Of a stretch of DNA of 64,000 bases, positions 57,201 to 64,000 are shown piece after piece. The stretch is taken from contig NZ_CP024901.1 of the NCBI RefSeq assembly GCF_003343245.1, positions 2,666,001-2,730,000 on the forward strand, given 5' to 3'. Origin of the DNA: Photorhabdus laumondii subsp. laumondii (GTDB taxonomy: Bacteria; Pseudomonadota; Gammaproteobacteria; Enterobacterales; Enterobacteriaceae). The first letter of the stretch is position 1; every line of letters starts with the position of its first letter. The notes under the pieces were generated by a model. The model saw only the letters and a list, made by a program, of their open reading frames with translations. It ran no database searches and was not told the DNA's origin. The position numbers and the translations under genes are program-made.

Positions 57201-60200
57201 TCAAGTCACTGGGATTAGTAAAGGAGTGGCACTCGCCAGTGGCGAAAAAGAGAAGTCGCTAGTGGCGTTCCTTGAATTAGAAGGTGATTCTTTATGCCAA
57301 CGGATCAATCGTGCACCGCAGTTATCCGCTGGCTATCGTGAGCTGTTCCCCGCAATGCATGCAATAACCGCAGATAGCAGTGAACCTCAAGTTGCCATGT
57401 TCCTGCTGGAACATCTATCTCGTCACGGTATTACCTTTACTTCACCGCAGTCACTGACAGATTGCTTGAAACACTATCAGCCCCAAGCGGAGTATCATGA
57501 CTGGTTTGCCCGTATGTTGGCATATCTTTGCCAATGTAAGGTACTGGTTGAATCTACACCGTATATATATCAGGCCGGATGGTTACCCGCTACATCCAAT
57601 GATCAGGCGATAGGTATCCCGGAACGTTGGCACACTGTGTTACGCGATGTTCTTACCGGGCAACAGACGGCGGTTGCATTACTTGACGATCCGCAATTCG
57701 CACCGGAACAACAATTGTTTGTGTTGCCAGAAACCCAGCAGTGGCTGACCGGGTTGCAACAAGTCATCACCATCCTCTCTCAGAGATTACAACGCCCCGT
57801 GACTTTGATGGAGTTTGATGCTCGCAGCGGTCGCTGTGCGCAGTGGTTAGCAGAGCATATTACTGATCAGCATCTCTGTTATCTCGGCTTTGAACGTTCT
57901 CAGGCACTGGTCAATCAGGCGCAAACACGGTTAAGCGGTTATGCTCATGCATCAGTACAATATTGGTCTAAAGTGCAAGGTTGGTCTAAACAAGTTCCTG
58001 AATCGCTGCAACATCAGGCTGATATTATTCTGCTGAATAATGTATTACACCGGGAAGAAGATCCTGCACGTTGTCTCAAGGAATTGGTACCATTTGCTCA
58101 ACCCGGCGCGTTGATATTGGCAATGGAGTTGCAACAGGCATCGTCTCTTTCCCTGATTACGACTGAATTGCTTTCACCTCAAGGTATTCAATTACGTTCT
58201 GCGTCACAGTGGTTATTGTTATTGCCACAACTATTACCACTACTACCACTACAGGCTGAAACGCCAATTACCATCGGTAACCTTAGTGTGTTATTGATGC
58301 AAACAAGTGACAGCGTAACTATTCCTGATCGGGAAAAAATTAAGTCTGTGCTGGCACAACATCTGCCGGGATATATGATCCCACAGCGCTTGCATATTAT
58401 TCCTCGTCTGCCATTGACACCTAACGGCAAAATTGATCGTAAGGCGCTATCGCAAGAACTACAGTCTGCGATAAAAACAGAGACAGCACCGCGCCAGAAT
58501 GAAATGGCCTTGTTGAATGCGGTGGAACAAACCGTTGCCGGCATTTGGCAACGCTTGCTCAATACAGAACAACTGGGCTGTGACAGTGACTTTTTCCAAC
58601 TTGGCGGTGATAGTCTTCTGGCTACGCGTTTGGTTGGTGAACTGACACAACAAGGCTTTAAAGGTGAGCTGGGCCATCTTTTCCGTAACCCACAATTGGC
58701 AGCATTTGCGGCTACACTGGTTCCTCTGGCTGAAACTTCATCAACAGAGTGCGCTCTGCCGAAAGAGCAAAATGAGTACCAGCCTTTCCCACTCACGGAA
58801 GTTCAGCAGGCTTATTTGGTCGGACGCCATCCGGGTTTCGCTTTAAGTGGTGTTGGCGCGCATTTCTTTATTGAATACCAGATAGAGCAGTTAGATGTTC
58901 AACGTTTAAATCGGGTGTTAAATCGTCTGATTCAGCGTCATCCCATGCTCAGAACCGTGGTTGTCAATGGGCAGCAACAGGCATTAGAAAATGTCCCGCT
59001 GTTCTCCGTCAAACAACATCAATTCACCAATATTACGCAGGCAGATACATTACGCGAACAGCTTTCGCATCAAGTATTAGATGCCAGTAGCTGGCCAGTG
59101 TTCGATTTTCAGCTTGCGCAAGATGATGGGATTGTCTCCCGGCTATTTGTCAGCTTGGATAATCTGCTATTAGACGGGTTGAGCATGCAGATATTGCTGG
59201 CCGAGTTAGAACAGCTTTATCTCGACGAGCAGCATGAATTGCCACCATTGAAAGTCACATTCCGGGATTGTGTACTACGCCAGCAACAGGCACCAGCACA
59301 TCAGCGTTCGCTGCAATATTGGCAGGAGCAAGTGAAAACATTACCACTGGCACCACAATTGCCACTGCGTATTGCCCCGGAAAAGGTTCAATCGCCACGT
59401 TTTGTGCGCTATAGCGATCGGCTATCTGCATATGAATGGAGCCAGTTGAAACAACATGCAGCTCCTTATCAAATAACGCCTTCCGCGCTATTAATTGCGG
59501 CTTATGCAGCGGTTCTTTCTGCGTTCAGTACTAAACCGGAGTTAACGCTCAACCTTACTCTGTTCGATCGCCCACACTGGCATGAAGATATCAATCACAT
59601 TTTGGGTGATTTCACTTCTCTGTCATTACTGGCCTGGCACCCGGAGAAAAATTGGTTATCAAGTGCCCGTAGATTGCAACAACAGTTATGGCAGGATCTA
59701 GATCACCGTCACATTTCAGCAATTAGAGTGATGCGTGAATTGGTACAGAGCCGTAGCGCCGATGCGGCCATTATGCCGGTCGTTTTCACCAGTGCATTGG
59801 GAACACACCAAGGGCAATTCCTTTCGCATTCATCGTGGATGAAACCCGTTTGGGGTATTTCCCAAACGCCACAAATCTGGTTGGATCACCAGGTTTATGA
59901 ATCTGATAATGAACTTTGTCTAAATTGGGATGCTGTCGAAGAATTGTTTGAACCACATCAGTTGCAAAACATGTTCAATAGCTACATGACGCTATTGCGT
60001 GCCCTTGCGGCTCAGCCAGAAAGTTGGCATGCAGCACTGGAACAATTGATGCCACGCCAGCAATCCGTGATGGTTGAAAATACTGCTGTTGCCATTGCGC
60101 CATCATTGCGTTCAGAGGGATATGACCCTCAAATATGCAGTAAAATTCAACGTCTGTTCTTGTCCATAACAAATCATCCTATTAACGCACAACAAAACTT

Positions 60201-60435
60201 TTTTGAGGCAGGAGCCAGCTCGCTACAGCTAATTCAATTGCACAGCAAACTACAACATGCGGGTTTTTATCATCTTGCCGTGACCGATTTATTTGCTTAT
60301 CCAACACCAGAGACGCTCAGTTTGCGCTGCCGGAAGGATTCCCACGACGGAAATCGCCAGTCGATTACCCCTCGTCAGCGTCAACAACAGAAGCGTCTGC
60401 AACAACGGGAAAAACGTCATAAAGGAGCTGCATAA
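54286..60435 (+). CDS. irp2: Nonribosomal peptide synthetase, HMWP2/Irp2-like
   Basis: The 2049-residue length and domain order match HMWP2 (about 2035). The order is an aryl carrier domain (Ser39 in GLDSMQM), Cy1 (about 97-520; DLLIMDAAS), an adenylation domain (YIIYTSGSTGIPKG near 700; KIGGYRIELGEID near 955), and a long insertion between A8 and A10. After A10 (PLTPNGKIDRKAL near 1378) come PCP1 (Ser1443), Cy2 (DNLLLDGLS) and PCP2 (Ser1979 in GASSLQL). It would load an aryl acid and condense and cyclise two cysteines to thiazolines. The insertion has a methyltransferase-like MEFDARSGR in place of the GxGxG motif, as in the inactive domain of HMWP2. Confidence 0.93.
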   Translation: MHKDFVSPDSLRQIISGLFTQKNTLVDDNDDLIRKGLDSMQMMALLNQLRRQGYRVTLRELYQKPTLYAWSQLLQRHAPVTHTALKPDVAQPLIADARPFPLTAVQHAYFVGRSPEQTLGGVGCHLYQEFDGIGLEPEPLEAAIHKLIQRHPMLRVRFLPDGRQQGMADAYWKKLTVHDLRSFTAEEQRQALNNIREQLSHRVLQVEQGETFDIQLSLFGENQHRLHANIDLLIMDAASFSLFFTELAALIVKRNLPVIPSDYDFCRYLVQYQAQFAQARQEAEIFWRNRLDTLPPAPQLPLAKEPSLIKNVRIQRRCFRLAPEYWQRFKQLAQQNGVTPTMALATAFAGLLCRWNHAPRLLFNLTLFDRAPLHTEVDNLLADFTNILLLDIPADNLPFCQLAQDAQATFAEAYEHRHWSGVEVLRELKKRGSHPHGAPIVFTSNLGRPLYGENTRDVLGKPSWGISQTPQVWLDFVAFEHENTLNIQWDSNDELFPDGLMDTLFTAYQGFIGNLTENATQWSKELPDLMPKSQYQLRYQINNTTEPLPDALLHEGVFLQAERTPNIVALVTNNKEISYGELSLAARRLATVLQKMSVIPGDRVAISMEKSVGQIVAVLAILYIGGVYVPVPVDQPVNRRRAICESAGIRVVIIDPEQHIDLEKQGDDWSQDVHCVSWHQDEQWPPLANMVKRAVTDPAYIIYTSGSTGIPKGVVISHQSALNTCLDINRRHQVQSSDRLLALSALHFDLSVYDIFGILTAGGALVLINEAQRRDPSTWEMLIARHHVTLWNSVPALFDMLLTYCEGMEVDAPKALRTVMLSGDWIGLSLPERYRAFNPDGVLSAMGGATEAAIWSNEYIVKAVEAQWRSIPYGYPLANQRYRVVGEDGRDCPDWVVGELWIGGSGVALGYFNDEERTSAQFVVDQGERWYRTGDLGCYHPEGWLEFLGRRDSQVKIGGYRIELGEIDAALNQVTGISKGVALASGEKEKSLVAFLELEGDSLCQRINRAPQLSAGYRELFPAMHAITADSSEPQVAMFLLEHLSRHGITFTSPQSLTDCLKHYQPQAEYHDWFARMLAYLCQCKVLVESTPYIYQAGWLPATSNDQAIGIPERWHTVLRDVLTGQQTAVALLDDPQFAPEQQLFVLPETQQWLTGLQQVITILSQRLQRPVTLMEFDARSGRCAQWLAEHITDQHLCYLGFERSQALVNQAQTRLSGYAHASVQYWSKVQGWSKQVPESLQHQADIILLNNVLHREEDPARCLKELVPFAQPGALILAMELQQASSLSLITTELLSPQGIQLRSASQWLLLLPQLLPLLPLQAETPITIGNLSVLLMQTSDSVTIPDREKIKSVLAQHLPGYMIPQRLHIIPRLPLTPNGKIDRKALSQELQSAIKTETAPRQNEMALLNAVEQTVAGIWQRLLNTEQLGCDSDFFQLGGDSLLATRLVGELTQQGFKGELGHLFRNPQLAAFAATLVPLAETSSTECALPKEQNEYQPFPLTEVQQAYLVGRHPGFALSGVGAHFFIEYQIEQLDVQRLNRVLNRLIQRHPMLRTVVVNGQQQALENVPLFSVKQHQFTNITQADTLREQLSHQVLDASSWPVFDFQLAQDDGIVSRLFVSLDNLLLDGLSMQILLAELEQLYLDEQHELPPLKVTFRDCVLRQQQAPAHQRSLQYWQEQVKTLPLAPQLPLRIAPEKVQSPRFVRYSDRLSAYEWSQLKQHAAPYQITPSALLIAAYAAVLSAFSTKPELTLNLTLFDRPHWHEDINHILGDFTSLSLLAWHPEKNWLSSARRLQQQLWQDLDHRHISAIRVMRELVQSRSADAAIMPVVFTSALGTHQGQFLSHSSWMKPVWGISQTPQIWLDHQVYESDNELCLNWDAVEELFEPHQLQNMFNSYMTLLRALAAQPESWHAALEQLMPRQQSVMVENTAVAIAPSLRSEGYDPQICSKIQRLFLSITNHPINAQQNFFEAGASSLQLIQLHSKLQHAGFYHLAVTDLFAYPTPETLSLRCRKDSHDGNRQSITPRQRQQQKRLQQREKRHKGAA

Positions 60436-63400
60436 TGACTGATTTAACGTCTCATTACGATAATTGCGATCCTGTCGCAGTGATTGGCCTTGCCTGCCGC
60501 TTTCCGCAGGCACCAGATAGCGATACTTTCTGGCATAACCTGCAACACGGAGCTGAGTGTACTGTTCCACTCTCCCGTCAAACATTATTAGATGCAGGTA
60601 TTCCTCTTGAAGTCATTGAGAGTGAAAATTTTGTCAATCGGGCAGCGATATTAGAGAAAGCGGAACAATTTGACGCCTCGCTGTTTGGTTATTCACGGCA
60701 GGAAGCGGAGATGCTCGATCCTCAACAGCGTCTTTTTCTCCAGACCGCTTGGCATGCTCTTGAACATGCCGGTTATGCGCCACGTCATGTCCCGTTGAAA
60801 ACCGGTGTTTTTGGTAGCAGCCGGGTCAGTACTTGGCCTTCATGGTCACAATTTTCCATGACCGATGTTGGCAAAGTTAAAGGGCTTCAAGCGTTAATCA
60901 GTAACGATAAAGATTATCTTGCGACACGTACCGCTTATAAATTAAACCTAAAAGGCCCGGCACTGACGGTACAAACAGCGTGTTCAAGTTCACTGGTTGC
61001 TGTGCATATGGCTTGTGAAAACCTGCGTGCCGGTGAGTGCGACATGGCGTTGGCTGGTGGTGTGGCAGTTTCTTTCCCGCAAGAAAGTGGTTACTTGTAT
61101 CAGCCGGGAATGATTTTCTCCCCTGATGGGCATTGCCGCCCTTTTGATAGCCAGGCAAATGGCACCTATGGTGGCAATGGCGTTGGTGTTGTCACGCTAA
61201 AACGCCTAAGTGATGCTCTGCGCGATGGCGATCCCATCATGGCTGTGCTACGTGGCAGTGCAATTAATAATGATGGCAATGAGAAAGTTGGCTTTACCGC
61301 CCCTTCGGTCAACGGTCAACGCAACGTTATTATCGAAGCACTCCAACTGGCTGATGTCAGCATTGATGATGTTGGCATGATTGAAGCACATGGTACGGGA
61401 ACGCCTCTTGGCGATCCGATAGAAGTTGACGCGCTACGCAGCATATTTTCTGATCGTAGTGTGGCGTTACCGCCTTGCTATCTTGGCTCAGTGAAAAGCA
61501 ATATGGGCCATCTTGATACGGCTGCCGGCATTGCTAGCTTGATTAAAGCGGTTTTGTCTGTTTGGCATGGCTATATTCCACCGACGATCAATGTTCAGCA
61601 ACCCAACCCGGCTTTACGGTTGGAACAAAGTCCATTCAGGCTGGCAACACAAGGGCAACGCTGGACACAAGCATTACGTACCGCAGGCGTCTCTTCGTTT
61701 GGGATTGGTGGTACTAACTGTCATGTCGTCGTGCAATCATTGCCGGAAGAATTACGTCGTCACCGTGTCCATCATGCGCAGACTTCGCCTTTATTGCTCT
61801 CTGCTGCTTCTGAATTTTCATTACGTCAATTGGCCCAACGTTATGCGGCTGCACTCAATGGTGCACCAGAGCATCATGCAGATCTGGCTTGGACCGCATT
61901 ACAGGGACGTGATTTTTCATTACCCTGGCGTTTAGCATTGGCGCTAACGCCACAGAGTGCTGAAAATTTATCCGCTTTTGCCAACAAGAAACCAACACAA
62001 AATGTTTTCAGTGGGCAAATCAATAGCGAAAGTAAACAACTTTGGCAATTTAGCGGTCAGGGTTGTCAATGGTCTGGCATGGGGAAAGCAATGTATGCCA
62101 GCTCTCCTGTTTTTTCCGCTATGTTGGATCGTTGCTGTACAGCCTGTGCATCAGAGTTGGCATTGCCATTAAAAGCAGTCATGTTCGGAGAGCATGATGC
62201 TGCATTAGCCACCACCGAATACGCACAACCGGCAATTGTGGCGCATCAAATTGCACTGGCGGCACATTGGCAGGCACTTGGATTAAAGCCTGATTATGTA
62301 TTGGGGCACTCGGTTGGAGAATTTGCCGCTGCCGTTGTTGCCGGGATTTTCACACCTGAACAGGTGATGCCGCTCGTGGCGGTACGAGGCAAACTGATGC
62401 AAAACTGCTCCCAAGGGGGCGCAATGCTGGCGGTTTTTGCCAATGAGGAAGAAGTACTTCCGTTCGTTCATTCGCTGGTATTAGATTTGGCGGTTTGCAA
62501 TGGCCCACAACACTGGGTTTGGGCCGGTACAGAGACGGAAATTGCGACCTTGGCACAACGCTTGGAACAACAGCAGATTCGTTGCCAACGTCTAAACGTT
62601 GCCTGTGCAGCACATTCAGCCATGCTTGATGGTGTACTGGAGGCATTTTCTCTGCGTTGTAGCCAGTTGCAACCTGCATTGGGGGAAATTCCGCTGATTT
62701 CTACCCTGACCGCCAATATTGCAACGGCGGCACAATTAGGTTCACCGGACTACTGGCGTAATCATATGCGTCAGACCGTACGCTATTACCCGGCTGTTGA
62801 GTTTGCCCGCCAGCAAGGGGTGGCATTATTTATGGAGATGGGGGCTGATGCACAATTAACTGGCATCGGGCGACGGGTCAGTCTGCCACAGGAATCTTGG
62901 ATTGCTGGCATACAGCGTCAAAACTCTCCAGAGACAGCTCAGCAAACGGCTCTCATGCAACTTTACTGTGCTGGTGTGCATCTTGACTGGCCGCATCTTT
63001 TCTCGCTTACTGGGGAAAAATGTCATGCTCCTCTCTATCCATTTGATGAGCAGCATTATCGCTTCCCTGCAACCAAATCTGTGCAGCCCACAACCAATAT
63101 CAATGCTGGACTTGATGTAAATGCTCTGCTCGATCCTGCCATTGAGCAAAACCCTGATGCTGCAACACTACGTGAGTTGTATACCGATGCATTGGTATAT
63201 CAATGTCATGGGCGTGATACTGAACAAGGTTTCAGTGCTATCGACACTATTCGGGCTGGTCGTCTGCAACCTCGTTGGTGCCCTTTGTTGGAACAATTGC
63301 TAACCTATTGCGTCCAGCAAGGTTATTACCGGGAAGTTTCTGGGCCAACAGCAAGTAAAATGTATTGCCCTGATCGTCCCCTGCCATATGCCAAACGCAG

Positions 63401-64000
63401 ATTATTAGAGTCACGTTTATTCACCGCTTTTCCGGCTTTGATTTATGCGGGTGAGCGTCTATTTGCCCTGTTAAGCGATCGTTGTGATCTGCCGCGTCAG
63501 TTTGTATCAACCCAAGCTGCGACCAACTCATGGCTTCCCGCACCACAACCGTGTCCCAACACCCACTATGCCCTACACTGGCGTACAATAAACACAGATA
63601 ACCCAAGATCTTCAACGGCATATACTCTCCGTTCTTCAACGGTGAATGACGAGATAGTTAATCATTGGCGTCAGGCGGGTATTGATTTACAGCCAGAAAG
63701 CGGAAATATCTTATTACTGCTTACCGGCAGTGATGTACTTGAATTATGCGATCAGGTTATTACCGAACTAAAACGTGATGAAGAAATACCATTAACCGTT
63801 GTCACCTGTGGCGCTCAACCGGAAACCACCTTATCACCAGAGAATATCAATCCAGCTCAATATGCTGTCTGGGCATTGTTACGTGTCGCAGTTGAAGAAT
63901 ATCCCCATCGTCGTATTCAAGCGATTGATATTGCTGATATCAACGATGCTGACGCTTTGTCATTAGCGCTTGGCTATTTGAGTGAACATAACCGTTGGCT
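60435..64000 (+). CDS. irp1: Polyketide/peptide synthase, HMWP1/Irp1-like (partial)
   Basis: ATG at 60435 overlaps the irp2 stop (TAATG) and the frame stays open to the window edge, giving about 1188 residues. KS: DPVAVIGLACRFPQAPDSDTFW, Cys183 in VQTACSSSLVAVH, EAHGTGTPLGDPIEVDALRS, KSNMGHLDTAAGI. AT: SGQGCQWSGMGKAM, Ser626 in LGHSVGEFAAAV. A lid-like helical region follows (about 895-1020), then sequence like the structural half of a KR domain (HYALHWR... YAVWALLRVAVEEYPHRRIQ). No SAM-binding core is seen between AT and KR. HMWP1 continues with KR, ACP, Cy, MT, PCP and TE; those parts lie beyond the window. Confidence 0.9.
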   Translation, partial: MTDLTSHYDNCDPVAVIGLACRFPQAPDSDTFWHNLQHGAECTVPLSRQTLLDAGIPLEVIESENFVNRAAILEKAEQFDASLFGYSRQEAEMLDPQQRLFLQTAWHALEHAGYAPRHVPLKTGVFGSSRVSTWPSWSQFSMTDVGKVKGLQALISNDKDYLATRTAYKLNLKGPALTVQTACSSSLVAVHMACENLRAGECDMALAGGVAVSFPQESGYLYQPGMIFSPDGHCRPFDSQANGTYGGNGVGVVTLKRLSDALRDGDPIMAVLRGSAINNDGNEKVGFTAPSVNGQRNVIIEALQLADVSIDDVGMIEAHGTGTPLGDPIEVDALRSIFSDRSVALPPCYLGSVKSNMGHLDTAAGIASLIKAVLSVWHGYIPPTINVQQPNPALRLEQSPFRLATQGQRWTQALRTAGVSSFGIGGTNCHVVVQSLPEELRRHRVHHAQTSPLLLSAASEFSLRQLAQRYAAALNGAPEHHADLAWTALQGRDFSLPWRLALALTPQSAENLSAFANKKPTQNVFSGQINSESKQLWQFSGQGCQWSGMGKAMYASSPVFSAMLDRCCTACASELALPLKAVMFGEHDAALATTEYAQPAIVAHQIALAAHWQALGLKPDYVLGHSVGEFAAAVVAGIFTPEQVMPLVAVRGKLMQNCSQGGAMLAVFANEEEVLPFVHSLVLDLAVCNGPQHWVWAGTETEIATLAQRLEQQQIRCQRLNVACAAHSAMLDGVLEAFSLRCSQLQPALGEIPLISTLTANIATAAQLGSPDYWRNHMRQTVRYYPAVEFARQQGVALFMEMGADAQLTGIGRRVSLPQESWIAGIQRQNSPETAQQTALMQLYCAGVHLDWPHLFSLTGEKCHAPLYPFDEQHYRFPATKSVQPTTNINAGLDVNALLDPAIEQNPDAATLRELYTDALVYQCHGRDTEQGFSAIDTIRAGRLQPRWCPLLEQLLTYCVQQGYYREVSGPTASKMYCPDRPLPYAKRRLLESRLFTAFPALIYAGERLFALLSDRCDLPRQFVSTQAATNSWLPAPQPCPNTHYALHWRTINTDNPRSSTAYTLRSSTVNDEIVNHWRQAGIDLQPESGNILLLLTGSDVLELCDQVITELKRDEEIPLTVVTCGAQPETTLSPENINPAQYAVWALLRVAVEEYPHRRIQAIDIADINDADALSLALGYLSEHNRW

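Overview
The window looks like a chromosomal segment of a Photorhabdus-type bacterium (Morganellaceae, insect pathogen and nematode symbiont). This is inferred from moderate-to-low GC, a Tween-type secreted lipase, a complete type VI secretion system, a yersiniabactin-like siderophore cluster, several toxin-antitoxin modules and short mobile repeats. The species is an inference; no rRNA or tRNA gene is present to test it.

Layout. 1-2.6 kb: an orphan HTH antitoxin next to a toxin stub, a ParDE/RelE-like module, short repeats and a PhzF-family enzyme. 2.7-8.4 kb: an AT-rich sugar region with a cytoplasmic GH30 and a GH1 6-phospho-beta-glucosidase in one operon, then divergent xylR and xylA. 8.4-13 kb: an inverted-repeat element, an unknown 190-residue protein, an EhpR-like VOC protein, ccdAB, yefM with a broken yoeB, a lipoprotein gene hit by an IS30-family element, and a DUF1778 antitoxin fragment.

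13.1-37.5 kb is one long minus-strand block. It reads (in transcription order) tssB-tssC-hcp-tssE-tssF-tssG-vgrG-DUF-PAAR-tssA-tssJ-tssK-tssL-tssM-tssH, then a MASE1-PAS membrane protein, a LuxR-type response regulator and a BvgS/EvgS-like hybrid kinase. All thirteen core T6SS components are present. The three signalling genes at its end probably control it or respond to the same cue.

38-43 kb is a patchwork: an orphan RHH antitoxin, an isolated phage tail-collar gene, a RelE-type module bracketed by two vapC remnants, an IS1595-type transposase fragment, a HigBA-like pair and a resolvase fragment joined to a signal-peptide fragment. At 43-46.1 kb lies an RTX-type lipase, with an IS630-family element and a 127-bp repeat inserted between the gene and its apparent terminator.

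46.2-64 kb is the siderophore cluster: a divergent YbtA-like AraC regulator, a Fur box, then fyuA-ybtX-ybtP-ybtQ-irp2-irp1 with overlapping or tightly spaced genes. irp1 runs off the window. The visible part of Irp1 has KS and AT domains but no SAM-binding methyltransferase core before the KR-like region, so the product probably differs from yersiniabactin.

A three-copy 127-bp repeat has ends that match the two different ends of the IS630 element, which marks it as a likely MITE mobilised by that transposase.
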